The notes beneath the pieces were generated by a model that saw only the letters and a list, made by a program, of their open reading frames with translations, was not told where the DNA came from and did no database searches. DNA of 64,000 bases, taken from Vogesella mureinivorans (GTDB lineage: Bacteria > Pseudomonadota > Gammaproteobacteria > Burkholderiales > Chromobacteriaceae). The position numbers and the translations under genes were made by a program. The stretch covers positions 227,975 through 291,974 of the forward strand of contig NZ_VMTV02000291.1 of assembly GCF_007644035.1 (NCBI RefSeq). The letters are read 5' to 3'. Of this stretch, positions 16,389-25,528 are shown piece after piece. The stretch's first letter is position 1. The number at the start of each line of letters is the position of its first letter.

Positions 16389-18890
16389 ATGAGTACCCAG
16401 ATCATCCGCGCCGAGCTGATTCAGCTTGGCGCCCAGGCACAGGAAAAAACCAGCGCAATCAAGGCTGCCGGCCAGCTGCTGGCAAAAGCCGGCCGCATCG
16501 ACCCCGCCTACATCGATAGCCTGCTGCGCCGCGAAACCGTTGCCAATACTTTCCTGGGCCACGGCGTGGCCATTCCGCACGGCATGATCGAAGACCGCCA
16601 CCTGATTCGCGAAACCGGCATTGCCATCCTGCAGCTGCCGCAGGGGGTGGAATGGAACCCGGGCCAGCACGTACACCTGGTGATTGCCATTGCCGCCCAG
16701 TCTGACGAACACATCGCCCTGCTGCGCCGCCTTACCCGCCTGCTGCAAGACGAAGCCCGCCTGGCCCAGCTGTTTGCCACCGGCAATGCGCAAGACCTGA
16801 TTGCCGCGCTGGAAGACAGCGCCACCGCGCCTGCCGCCCCGGCAGCCCCGGCCACCGACCTGGCGCACAGCGCCAGCTGGCAGCTGAACTACCCCAACGG
16901 CCTGCACGCCCGCCCGGCCCGCGCCTGGAGCGAGCAAGCACGCCGCTTTGCCGCCACCGTACAAGTACGCAACGGCAACGACGTAGCCGACGCCAAAAAC
17001 CTGATCAGCCTGCTGCAACTGGGCGCCGAACACGGCCACACCCTGCAGCTTTCCACCGACGGCCCGGACGCCGACGCCGCACTGCAAGCCATGCTGGCCA
17101 TCGCCAACCAGCTCACCACCCAGGAAGTAGCCGACGCCCAGGCCGCGGCCAAAGCCGCGGCCAAGGCCAACCGCCAGCACTGGCAAGCCCCCGGCAAGCT
17201 GCTGGCCCTGCGCGGCATTAGCGCCAGCCCCGGCCTGGTGATTGGCCAGGCACGTGTGCTGAAAGCCCAGCAGATCGAGGTACCGGACGTACCCGGCACC
17301 CTGGGCTACGACGGCGACCTGCTGGAAACCGCGCTCAGCACCACCCGTAGCGAGCTGCAAGCGCTGGCCGACGACACCAGCCGCCGCCTGGGCAAAACCG
17401 AAGGCGGCATCTTCCTGGCGCAGGCCGAGCTGCTGTCCGACACCGACCTCATCACCCTGACCTGCCAGCTGATGGTAGAAGGCCACGGCGTGGCCTGGGC
17501 CTGGCACGAAGCCGTGCAGCGCATGGCAGACCGCCTGGGCGCACTGGGCAACCCGCTGCTGGCCGCCCGCGCCGCCGACCTGCGCGACGCTGGCCGCCGC
17601 GTACTGGCCAAACTGGCACCGGACCTGGCACTGGACGCCGGCAAAGGCGCGCAGCGCGACAACGAAGTACTGATCGCCGCTGACCTGGCCCCGTCCGACA
17701 CCGCCACGCTCGACCCCAAACAAACGCTGGCGCTGATTACCGCGCAGGGCGGCCCAACCTCGCACACCGCCATTCTGGCCCGCACGCTGGACCTGCCTGC
17801 CGTGGTAGCCGCCGGCAGCGCGGTGCTGGATATCCAGGACGGCACCACGCTGATCGTGGATGGTGATAGCGGCACCGTATACCTGAACGCCGGCGAGGCC
17901 GACCTGGCCAGCGCCCGCCAATGGCAGCAAGCGCAGCGTGACAAGCTGCTGCAAGCCACGCGCGAGGCCCAGCAGCCCGCCCGCACCGCCGACGGCCACC
18001 AGGTAGAAGTGGCGGCCAACGTTAACCGCCCGGAACAAGTGGCCGCCGCGCTGCAAGCCGGTGCCGAAGGCGTGGGCCTGATGCGTACCGAATTCCTGTT
18101 CCTGGAACGCGACAGCGCGCCGGACGAAGAAGAGCAATACCAGACCTACCGCGCCATGTTGGCCGCACTGGACGGCCGCCCGCTGGTGATCCGCACGCTG
18201 GACATCGGCGGCGACAAGCAGGTGCCCTACCTGCACCTGCCGCACGAAGAAAACCCCTTCCTGGGGGTACGCGGCGTGCGCCTGCTGCTGCGCCGCCCAG
18301 ACCTGATGCTGCCGCAGCTGCGCGCGCTGTACCGCGCCGCCGCCCACGGCCCGCTGTCCATCATGTTCCCGATGGTGAGCACCCTGGCCGAGGTCAAACT
18401 GCTGCGCGCCCAGTGCGAGCAAGTGCGCGCCGAGCTGAACGCACCGGTAGTACCGCTGGGCATCATGGTAGAAGTACCGGCCGCCGCCACCATGGCGGAC
18501 CGCCTGGCCGAGCACGTGGACTTCTTCTCGGTCGGCACCAACGACCTGACCCAGTACGTGCTGGCCATCGACCGCCAGCACCCGGAGCTGGCCGCCGAAG
18601 CCGACAGCCTGCACCCGGCCGTACTGCGCCTGATCGCCCAGACCGTGGCCGGTGCCCAGGCCCATGGCCGCTGGGTAGGCGTATGCGGCGGCATGGCGGG
18701 CGACCCGCTGGGCGCGGCCATCCTCACCGGCCTGGGCGTAGCCGAGCTATCGATGAGCCCGCGTGACATCCCGGCCGCCAAGGCCAGCGTACGCGCCGCC
18801 AGCCTGGCTGCCCTGCAGCAGCTGGCCCAGGCCGCACTGGCGTGCGATAGCGCCGCCGAAGTCCGCGCCTTGCAGGGGGCGCAGGCATGA
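16389..18890 (+). CDS. fruB: Fused fructose PTS protein EIIA-HPr-EI
   Basis: An 833-residue cytoplasmic multiphosphoryl-transfer protein that carries phosphate from PEP to the fructose permease. Three domains are visible in order: EIIA-Fru (about 1-145) with active His64 in VAIPHGM; HPr (about 163-250) with His173 in GLHARPA; Enzyme I (about 270-833) with His459 in GGPTSHTAILARTLDLP, followed by the PEP-binding barrel (LMRTEFLFLERD, LDIGGDKQVPYL, FFSVGTNDLTQY, GVCGGMAGDP with the catalytic Cys). The EI domain makes this pathway independent of a general PTS. An Ala/Lys-rich linker precedes EI. It overlaps fruK by four bases (ATGA). Confidence 0.95.
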   Translation: MSTQIIRAELIQLGAQAQEKTSAIKAAGQLLAKAGRIDPAYIDSLLRRETVANTFLGHGVAIPHGMIEDRHLIRETGIAILQLPQGVEWNPGQHVHLVIAIAAQSDEHIALLRRLTRLLQDEARLAQLFATGNAQDLIAALEDSATAPAAPAAPATDLAHSASWQLNYPNGLHARPARAWSEQARRFAATVQVRNGNDVADAKNLISLLQLGAEHGHTLQLSTDGPDADAALQAMLAIANQLTTQEVADAQAAAKAAAKANRQHWQAPGKLLALRGISASPGLVIGQARVLKAQQIEVPDVPGTLGYDGDLLETALSTTRSELQALADDTSRRLGKTEGGIFLAQAELLSDTDLITLTCQLMVEGHGVAWAWHEAVQRMADRLGALGNPLLAARAADLRDAGRRVLAKLAPDLALDAGKGAQRDNEVLIAADLAPSDTATLDPKQTLALITAQGGPTSHTAILARTLDLPAVVAAGSAVLDIQDGTTLIVDGDSGTVYLNAGEADLASARQWQQAQRDKLLQATREAQQPARTADGHQVEVAANVNRPEQVAAALQAGAEGVGLMRTEFLFLERDSAPDEEEQYQTYRAMLAALDGRPLVIRTLDIGGDKQVPYLHLPHEENPFLGVRGVRLLLRRPDLMLPQLRALYRAAAHGPLSIMFPMVSTLAEVKLLRAQCEQVRAELNAPVVPLGIMVEVPAAATMADRLAEHVDFFSVGTNDLTQYVLAIDRQHPELAAEADSLHPAVLRLIAQTVAGAQAHGRWVGVCGGMAGDPLGAAILTGLGVAELSMSPRDIPAAKASVRAASLAALQQLAQAALACDSAAEVRALQGAQA

Positions 18891-19861
18891 GCCAGCCCGT
18901 TATCACCCTGACGCTAAACCCGGCGCTGGACCAGACCGTTACCGTACCCGCACTGCACCCCGGCGCGGTGAACCTGGCCAGCGAGGTGCACATCAACGCC
19001 GGCGGCAAAGGCGTGAATGTGGCCAGCTGCCTGGCCGACTGGGGCGTACCGGTGGTGGCCAGCGGCCTGCTGGGCCGCGACAACGCCACGCCGTTTGAAG
19101 ACCTGTTTGCCGACAAAGGCATCCGCGACGCCTTTATCCGCGTAGGCGGTAGCACGCGCACCAATATCAAACTGGTGGACGCCAGCACACTGGACACCAC
19201 CGATATCAACCTGCCGGGCATCCAGCCCAGCACCGGCGCGCTGGCCAAGCTGCAGCTGCTGCTGGACGAACACATCGAGCAAGACAGCCTGGCCGTACTG
19301 GCCGGCAGCCTGCCCGCCAGCGTGGATGAAGGCTGCTGGGCCCAGCTGGCCCGCCAGCTGAAGGCACTGGGTGCCAAGGTCATTCTGGATACCAGCGGCC
19401 CGGCACTGCAGCAGGCGCTCAGCCTGCCCCCCGACGCGCTGCCCTGGCTGATCAAGCCGAACCAGCACGAGCTGGAACAATACCTGGGCCACGCCCTGCC
19501 CGATGTTGCCGCCGTAGCACAAGCGGCCCGCACGCTGCAGGCACGTGGCATTGCCGTGGTGGTGGTATCGCTGGGCAGTGCTGGCGCGCTGCTGTGCTGC
19601 GAACAGGGCTGCTGGTTGGCCGCACCGCTACGGCTGGACAGCCTGAAAAGCACGGTAGGCGCCGGTGACGCGCTGGTTGCCGGCCTGGTGGCTGCGCTGC
19701 ACGGCACCGCCCCCGGCCAGCCCTATGCGTGGCCAGACGTGCTACGCCTGGGCATGGCCTTTGCCGCTGCCAAGCTGGCCCACATCGGCCCGCACCTGCC
19801 GGACACCAGCGAGGTAGCCCGCCTGCAAGCGCGTATCGAGGTAAGCCCCCTGACCCCATAA
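18887..19861 (+). CDS. fruK: 1-phosphofructokinase
   Basis: A 324-residue PfkB-family kinase that converts fructose 1-phosphate to fructose 1,6-bisphosphate. It has TLTLNPALDQTVTVP at the start, the GGKGVNVASCLADWG motif, IKPNQHELEQYLGH and the PfkB signature STVGAGDALVAGLVAAL with the catalytic Asp. It overlaps fruB by ATGA and is followed by fruA after 73 bases, so the three are one operon. Confidence 0.95.
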   Translation: MSQPVITLTLNPALDQTVTVPALHPGAVNLASEVHINAGGKGVNVASCLADWGVPVVASGLLGRDNATPFEDLFADKGIRDAFIRVGGSTRTNIKLVDASTLDTTDINLPGIQPSTGALAKLQLLLDEHIEQDSLAVLAGSLPASVDEGCWAQLARQLKALGAKVILDTSGPALQQALSLPPDALPWLIKPNQHELEQYLGHALPDVAAVAQAARTLQARGIAVVVVSLGSAGALLCCEQGCWLAAPLRLDSLKSTVGAGDALVAGLVAALHGTAPGQPYAWPDVLRLGMAFAAAKLAHIGPHLPDTSEVARLQARIEVSPLTP

Positions 19862-19934
19862 CAACAGCGCCGCGCAGCGGCACCGGATGCACGACCAGAA
19901 AAGCCCGCACAGCGGCACATAGAGGAGATTCACC

Positions 19935-21650
19935 ATGTCAAACGTACTGGCCATCATTGCCTGCCCGCAGCGGCTGGCACAAGGGCAGCTGGCCGCCGAG
20001 GCCCTGCGCAAGGCCGCGCAGCAAGCCGGCCACCAGATTGCTATCGAAATCCGCCACGCACAAAGCGTGCAAGGCCGGCTGGACGACGCCCAGCTGGCGG
20101 CGGCCGATGCGGTTATCGTGATTGCCGAAGGCGATGCCGACACCGGCCGCCTGAACGGCCGCGCCAGCCATGCGGCCAACCTGGACGCCGTACTGACCAA
20201 CGCCGGCGCCGTGATCAGCGCAGCACTGGGCGCCGCCCCGGCTGCCGCAGCAGCCAGCAGCGGCAAGCTGCGCATCGTCGGCATTACGTCTTGCCCCACC
20301 GGTATTGCCCATACCTTTATGGCAGCCGAAGGCCTGAGCCAGGCCGCGGCCAACCTGGGCCACGAGATCAAGGTAGAAACCCAGGGCTCGGTAGGTTCGC
20401 AAAACACCCTGACCGCCGCCGAGATTGCTGCTGCGGACCTGGTGATCATCGCCGCCGACACCCAGGTCAACCTGGACCGTTTCACCGGCAAGCGCCTGTA
20501 CAGCAGCGGCACCAAGGCTGCCATCAACGATGGTATTGCCCTGGTAAAACGCGCCCAGGCCGAAGCCCGCCCGCACCAGGCCGGTGGCGATGCCCAGCCA
20601 CAGGCTGCGGCCAACCCTGACAGCAAAAACAGCGAGCGCAGCGCCGCCTACAAACACCTGATGACCGGCGTGTCCTTCATGCTGCCGTTTGTGGTGACCG
20701 GCGGCCTGCTGATTGCACTGGGTTTTGCGCTGGGTGGCATCTACGTGTACGAAGACGCCTTCAAGGGCACGCTGGGCTGGACGCTGTTCAATATCGGCGC
20801 CAAGGCCTCGTTTGCGCTGATGGTGCCGATTCTGGCTGGCTACATCGCCTACTCCATTGCCGATCGCCCAGGCATTGCCCCCGGCATGGCCGGCGGCATG
20901 ATCGCCAGCTCTATCGGTTCCGGCTTTCTGGGTGGCATCGTGGCGGGCTTTATCGCCGGCTATGCGGTGAAATACCTGAACGAGAAAATCCAGCTGGGCC
21001 GTAATTTCGACGGCCTGAAGCCGGTGCTGATCCTGCCGCTGCTGGGCACCACCATCGTCGGCCTGCTGATGTACTACGTACTGGGGCAGCCGGTAGCGGC
21101 GGCGCTGGGCGTGGTCACCGACTGGCTCAAAGGCCTGCAGGGTTCCAGCGCACTGGCACTGGGCATGATTCTGGGCGGCATGATGGCCTTCGACATGGGC
21201 GGCCCGATCAACAAGGCAGCCTACACCTTTGCCACCGGCCTGCTGGCCAGCCAGGTGTACGCCCCGATGGCCGCCGTGATGGCCGCCGGCATGACCCCGC
21301 CACTGGGTATTGCCCTGGCTGCCCTGCTGTTCAAGAACCGCTTTAGCGCGGACGAGCGCGAAGGCGCCAAGGCTGCCGGCGTACTGGGGATTTCCTTCAT
21401 TACCGAAGGCGCCATCCCGTTTGCCGCCAAAGACCCGCTGCGCGTGATCCCGGCGCTGGTAGCCGGCTCCGCCCTGGCTGGCGCTATCTCCATGGCCGCT
21501 GGCTGCGAGCTGCGCGTGCCGCACGGTGGCGTGTTTGTGCTGCCTATCCCCAACGCCGTAACCAACCTGGGCATGTACCTGGTAGCCCTGGTAGCCGGCA
21601 CCGTACTGACCGCCGTGGCGCTGGGCCTGGTGAAAAAACCGGCCAACTAG
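19935..21650 (+). CDS. fruA: Fructose PTS permease, EIIB'BC
   Basis: A 571-residue inner-membrane permease that imports fructose as fructose 1-phosphate. It has an N-terminal EIIB-like domain without the active-site motif (B', about 1-98), an active EIIB domain (about 105-205) with the phospho-Cys in [19 protein letters not shown], a linker and the EIIC membrane domain (about 235-571) with many hydrophobic helices and [17 protein letters not shown]-type loop ([19 protein letters not shown]). The layout is that of E. coli FruA. AGGAG precedes the ATG. A terminator follows. Confidence 0.95.
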   Translation: MSNVLAIIACPQRLAQGQLAAEALRKAAQQAGHQIAIEIRHAQSVQGRLDDAQLAAADAVIVIAEGDADTGRLNGRASHAANLDAVLTNAGAVISAALGAAPAAAAASSGKLRIVGITSCPTGIAHTFMAAEGLSQAAANLGHEIKVETQGSVGSQNTLTAAEIAAADLVIIAADTQVNLDRFTGKRLYSSGTKAAINDGIALVKRAQAEARPHQAGGDAQPQAAANPDSKNSERSAAYKHLMTGVSFMLPFVVTGGLLIALGFALGGIYVYEDAFKGTLGWTLFNIGAKASFALMVPILAGYIAYSIADRPGIAPGMAGGMIASSIGSGFLGGIVAGFIAGYAVKYLNEKIQLGRNFDGLKPVLILPLLGTTIVGLLMYYVLGQPVAAALGVVTDWLKGLQGSSALALGMILGGMMAFDMGGPINKAAYTFATGLLASQVYAPMAAVMAAGMTPPLGIALAALLFKNRFSADEREGAKAAGVLGISFITEGAIPFAAKDPLRVIPALVAGSALAGAISMAAGCELRVPHGGVFVLPIPNAVTNLGMYLVALVAGTVLTAVALGLVKKPAN

Positions 21651-21691
21651 GCATTACCGTTTTCTCTCCCTGGAATCTGCCAGGATTTTGC

Positions 21692-21723
21692 GACCAGCCC
21701 CTGGACCGGGCTGGTCTTTTTTT
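21692..21723 (+). terminator. fru operon terminator
   Basis: GACCAGCCC and GGGCTGGTC pair around CTGGACC and are followed by seven T, 40 bases after fruA. Confidence 0.9.
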
Positions 21724-21767
21724 ATGCCGCCGGGCAGCCACGGCCACGCAACAGGCGCGCAGGCAGG

Positions 21768-23537
21768 CTATGCGCCTGCATCGTCTTTCTGTGCCTCATT
21801 GCGTAATACCAGCGCCCGCCCGGCAAACAGGCCACCGGCCAGCTCCAGATCAAAGCGGTCGGTGTCACGCCGGCGTACCTCGCCCATGATGTCGTCGGCC
21901 TCTTCCACCGTGGCGCCAGTCGCCAGCACCGCCTCGCGCCCCAGCAACATGGCCGACTCGAAGGTCTCGCGCACAAAGAAATCGGCCCCGGCCTGGGCTA
22001 GCTCGATAGCATGCTCACGGTCGAAGGCCCGCACCAGAATGCGCGCCTGCGGGCAGGCCTGCTTGGCCAGCTCGGCAATATGCGTGGCAGCGGCACGGTC
22101 GTTGATGCATACCAGCACGGCACTGGCAGTGTGCGCCCCGGCAGCATGCAGCACGTCGGCGCGGCTACCATCGCCGTAGTAGACCTTGAAGCCGTAAGCC
22201 TGTGCATCGCGAATAACCTGGGTATCGTTATCGATAATGGTCAGCGAAGCACCACGCGCCAGCACGCCCTGGCTGGCGATCTGCCCGACCCGGCCAAAAC
22301 CCACGATAAGCACATTGGCCGTGCGCTCGGCTACCGCCTCCACCCCTGCCATCGAGGCCACGGCCTGACGGGCAAAGCGCTTATGCAGCAGCACCATCAG
22401 CGGCGTAAGCGCCATGGACAGCACCACAATGGCGGTCATATTGGCATTGACTACCGGGTCGATCACCCCGGCTGCCAGCGCCGCCGAAAACAACACAAAG
22501 GCAAACTCGCCCCCTTGTGCCATCAGCACCGCCCGATCCAGCGCGTCGGCGTGCGAGCTTTTCGCCAGCCGCGCCACGCCGTAGATACACAGCGCCTTGA
22601 CCACCATCAGCGATAACACACCGGACGCAATAAGCTGCCAGTTGCGCGCCACCACCGCCAGGTCCAGCGACATGCCCACACCCAGAAAGAACAGACCCAG
22701 CAACAGGCCGCGGAAAGGCTCGATATCGGCTTCCAGCTGGTGGCGAAAGGTAGATTCCGACAGCAGCACGCCGGCCAGAAACGCCCCCATTGCCATGGAC
22801 AGCCCGCCCAACTGCATCAGCAGCGCCGAACCCAGCACCACCAATAGCGCAGCGGCCGTCATCACCTCGCGCGCCTTGGCATTGGCAAGCACGCGAAACA
22901 GCGGGTTCAGCAACCACAGCCCCACGGCCACCAGCACGCCAATCGCTGCTACTGCCGTGCCTACCGCCACCCAGCGCTGGCTGGCCGATGCGGCCAACTC
23001 GCCGGCAGCCTGCGGCGCCATGAAGGCCACCAGTGCCAGCAGCGGCACGATCAGCAGGTCTTCGAACAGCAAGATGGCCACGATTTTCTGGCCACGCGGC
23101 GCCGCCACATCGCCACGCTCGCCCAGCAGCTGCATCACGATAGCGGTAGACGTCAGCACAAAGCCCATGGCACTAATGAAAGACACCGGCCACGAAAAAC
23201 CGAACGCCACCCCCACCAGCGTCAGCAGCAAGCCGCACACCACCCCCTGCAGGCTGCCCAGGCCGAAAATGGTACGGCGCAAGCTCCACAGATGCGAGGG
23301 CCGCATCTCCAGCCCGATAACAAACAGGAACATCACCACGCCCAGCTCGGCGATATGCAAAATACCCTGCGGGTCGGTAAACAGCCCGGCCCCGAACGGG
23401 CCGATGGCCAGGCCCGCAACCAGATAACCCAGCACCGCCCCCAGCCCGATACGTTTGAACAAGGGCACAGCCACCACAGCCGCGCCCAATAGGCTTACTA
23501 CCTGAATCAGGCTACCCGCGCCTCCCTCCATGGCCAT
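21768..23537 (-). CDS. KefB/KefC-type potassium efflux / cation-proton antiporter
   Basis: A 589-residue membrane protein of the CPA2 family. About a dozen hydrophobic segments cover residues 1-385, with the conserved LGAVLGYLVAGLAIGPFG, GVVMFLFVIGLEMRP and LTSTAIVMQLLGERGD regions. A cytoplasmic RCK-N (TrkA-N) domain follows (about 400-520) with the dinucleotide motif VLIVGFGRVGQI. The overall plan is that of glutathione-gated KefB/KefC. The ATG at 23537 follows CGAGGAG and starts five bases after the small membrane gene, so they are coupled; the longer reading is unlikely. The neighbouring small gene is not a KefF/KefG quinone oxidoreductase. Confidence 0.88.
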   Translation of the reverse strand: MAMEGGAGSLIQVVSLLGAAVVAVPLFKRIGLGAVLGYLVAGLAIGPFGAGLFTDPQGILHIAELGVVMFLFVIGLEMRPSHLWSLRRTIFGLGSLQGVVCGLLLTLVGVAFGFSWPVSFISAMGFVLTSTAIVMQLLGERGDVAAPRGQKIVAILLFEDLLIVPLLALVAFMAPQAAGELAASASQRWVAVGTAVAAIGVLVAVGLWLLNPLFRVLANAKAREVMTAAALLVVLGSALLMQLGGLSMAMGAFLAGVLLSESTFRHQLEADIEPFRGLLLGLFFLGVGMSLDLAVVARNWQLIASGVLSLMVVKALCIYGVARLAKSSHADALDRAVLMAQGGEFAFVLFSAALAAGVIDPVVNANMTAIVVLSMALTPLMVLLHKRFARQAVASMAGVEAVAERTANVLIVGFGRVGQIASQGVLARGASLTIIDNDTQVIRDAQAYGFKVYYGDGSRADVLHAAGAHTASAVLVCINDRAAATHIAELAKQACPQARILVRAFDREHAIELAQAGADFFVRETFESAMLLGREAVLATGATVEEADDIMGEVRRRDTDRFDLELAGGLFAGRALVLRNEAQKDDAGA

Positions 23538-23542
23538 GGCGC

Positions 23543-23812
23543 TCAGCTCCTCGACAGTTGCCATGCCGCGATGACGGCAATAGCCGCCGGCACGGCAAAC
23601 ACGATGAGCAGAATCGGCAATTCCTGGCGCACGGTATAGCCCGCGTGCGTGACACCCACCCACATATTGATCAGCGCCACCACCAGCCACGCCGGGATAA
23701 ACACCTTGCTAGCCAGTACCATACCGGCCGCACTGGCACCCCACAGCCAGCCGAACATCACAAACACCACCAGCAGCAAAACACCACCGCCCATCACCAT
23801 CGCCATGTGCAT
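23543..23812 (-). CDS. Small membrane protein, unknown
   Basis: An 89-residue protein with a Met-rich N-terminus (MHMAMVMGGG) and three probable membrane helices: VLLLVVFVMFGWLWGASAAG, a middle one around AWLVVALINMWVGV and LPILLIVFAVPAAIAVIAAW. I do not recognise a family. An ATG at 23812 directly follows an in-frame GTG at 23815; AGGGAGA lies upstream. It is immediately upstream of the KefB-like gene and translationally coupled to it, so it may be an accessory subunit, but this is inference. Confidence 0.65.
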   Translation of the reverse strand: MHMAMVMGGGVLLLVVFVMFGWLWGASAAGMVLASKVFIPAWLVVALINMWVGVTHAGYTVRQELPILLIVFAVPAAIAVIAAWQLSRS

Positions 23813-23856
23813 CACATTTCTCCCTGTTTACTGAATGAAGCGGCCAACATGCAGCA

Positions 23857-24552
23857 TCAGCGCGCCAGCTTGCGGTAAAAATCCAGCCCGGCACGCAAAT
23901 GCGGGGCAAGCGGTATACCGCGCCGCAGCATCTCGTCCAGCGCTGCCTGCTCGATTTCCATCACGTAGCTGCGCTTGGTCGCTACCAGGCGGGTGGGCGC
24001 CAGCCCCAGCGCCAGCATGTCGCGCCCGCCGTACCACTTGGCCGGGTCGGCGTGCCCGGCCGGGTAGGCCTTACCCCCTTGCTCCACCTGCCAGCCACCA
24101 TCCAGCAGTGTCCAAAAACGGTCTGCACCCCGCTCGCTACTGGCGACAAGCGCGCCAGGCGCTACCGCCCACTCGCGCGAATGGTCGATAACCCATTGCA
24201 GCTGTTCGCGGCTCATGTCGCGAAACATCGGGGTCTTGGCCAGCAGGTTGAGATAGGTGACAGAAGCCGTCATGCCCGGCCCCGGCGGAACAGCTTGCGA
24301 ATGGGCGCAAGCGGGCAACAAACCCACCGCCAGCGCCCCGGCGCCCAAAGCCAGCACACTGCGCCGCGGCACGGCAGGGCAATGCGCCTCCCTGTTCGAT
24401 GCAGCCGGATACTCCTGCAGCCATGGCTCGCCAACGGTACTGGCATCTTGGCCGGACACCCGCATATTGGCGCCCGGCTCGCCTGAACAGGGCGCGTCTT
24501 GCGTGAATTGCATAACGGCACGCCGTAGTAAGCTGGAAAAAATCCTATCCAC
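23857..24552 (-). CDS. Exported lipoprotein with cyclic-nucleotide-binding-like domain
   Basis: About 231 residues. A twin-arginine-like signal with lipobox is visible (PRRSVLALGAGALAVGLLPA followed by C), and after it a domain with the layout of a cNMP-binding barrel: TPMFRDMSREQLQWV, then PGALVASSERGADRFWTLLDGG (split here between the two glycine turns), then a final helical part ELDEMLRRG-like (ALDEMLRRGIPLAPHL). The domain would sit in the periplasm, where CRP-type domains are not normally found. The N-terminal start is uncertain: a GTG at 24552 has AAAGGAC five bases upstream but puts about 60 residues before the RR pair; ATGs at 24513 and 24465 are alternatives. It is divergent from a winged-helix gene. 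Confidence 0.6.
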   Translation of the reverse strand: MDRIFSSLLRRAVMQFTQDAPCSGEPGANMRVSGQDASTVGEPWLQEYPAASNREAHCPAVPRRSVLALGAGALAVGLLPACAHSQAVPPGPGMTASVTYLNLLAKTPMFRDMSREQLQWVIDHSREWAVAPGALVASSERGADRFWTLLDGGWQVEQGGKAYPAGHADPAKWYGGRDMLALGLAPTRLVATKRSYVMEIEQAALDEMLRRGIPLAPHLRAGLDFYRKLAR

Positions 24553-24569
24553 ACAATGTCCTTTCAATA

Positions 24570-24919
24570 TAAAATAGTAGGCAATGGTAAAATGGCCTTA
24601 TATTTAAACCAAATTTCCAAAAAAACCCACAAGCACCCACCACCTTGCAACAGCAGGCGCGGCACCATCGCCAAGCGGCCACCATCACAACACACCCCAC
24701 CGCACTGCCATGCCAGCACAGCACAGCGCAGCAGCCACCCCGAAACATGCGCGGCCAGGCCGCCATGGGTAATGAGCGCGCATGGCATGCTAGAAACAAT
24801 CAACAGCGCCCGTCAAGAAGAGACACCAAAGGCCAGCCGACACGCACCCTGCATTTGACACCCCCCACCCGACCGCCCAGCCAAACACACAAAGCCGGCA
24901 GCAAGCACGCAGACTACTG
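24570..24919. other. Intergenic region, AT-rich then C/A-rich
   Basis: About 350 bases without a credible gene. The first 50 bases (24565-24615) are AT-rich and probably hold the promoter of the minus-strand lipoprotein gene. The next 130 are strongly C/A-biased and G-poor on the plus strand. No terminator, tRNA or repeat was seen; the short readings here look non-coding. Confidence 0.6.
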
Positions 24920-25003
24920 ATGCAGATTAAGACTGCCGCCGCTTTGCACGCCTACACTGAGCTGGCGCCATTCATGCTTGGCCGCCCAAAAAACGGATAC
25001 CCC

Positions 25004-25528
25004 ATGAGCCGACACACCTGGCCGATAGCCAGCATCTGCAGCTACCCCGCCTGCCTGCAGCAGGAGCATATCCCCGCTTGCTGCCTGCAGCAGTTTCGCC
25101 AGCCTGCGGTCGATACCAATAACGCAGCCTGCCTGGCGGCGCTGGTCAACCACCTGCAAACCGAACAAGCGCGCAGCCAGGTAGCGCTGTTTGACGGTGA
25201 CCTGATCAAAGCCTACCTGCTAAGCGAAATCAGCAGCCGCCACCCGGTAGCCCAGGCGCGCCACGGCCTGGCGGCCGAAGACTATGCGTTTTCCAATATC
25301 CATTCACTGGCCGAAGCCACCGGCTACCCGCGCGAAACCGTGCGCCGCAAGATACTGCAGCTGATCGAGGCGGGCTGGGTAACACGGCTGCCCAATGGCG
25401 GCCTGCTGGTCAACCATGAAAAACAGGCCAGCTACCACCAGCTGTTGCTGGCCCAGGCTGGCCTGATTACGCGCACGGCAGAAAAGCTCAAGGCATTGCA
25501 GGCTGCGGCACGCGAGGGTGGCGCATAA
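25004..25528 (+). CDS. Winged-helix regulator with Crp-type HTH
   Basis: A 174-residue protein. Near the C-terminus is a winged HTH of Crp/Fnr style: SNIHSLAEATGYPRETVRRK, ILQLIEAGWV, then the wing RLPNGGLLVN. The N-terminal 100 residues do not look like a cNMP barrel and have a Cys-containing stretch (SYPACLQQEHIPACCLQQF). An ATG at 25004 has weak upstream GGA; a reading from 24920 is possible but has no Shine-Dalgarno. The gene is divergent from the exported cNMP-like lipoprotein and its 3' end overlaps the GGDEF-EAL gene tail-to-tail by 41 bases. Targets unknown. Confidence 0.65.
   Translation: MSRHTWPIASICSYPACLQQEHIPACCLQQFRQPAVDTNNAACLAALVNHLQTEQARSQVALFDGDLIKAYLLSEISSRHPVAQARHGLAAEDYAFSNIHSLAEATGYPRETVRRKILQLIEAGWVTRLPNGGLLVNHEKQASYHQLLLAQAGLITRTAEKLKALQAAAREGGA

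Noticed and set aside
16251-18665. 804-residue open frame on the minus strand opposite fruB
   Set aside because: Antisense shadow of a GC-rich, codon-biased gene; Gly/Gln/Val-rich without domain content.
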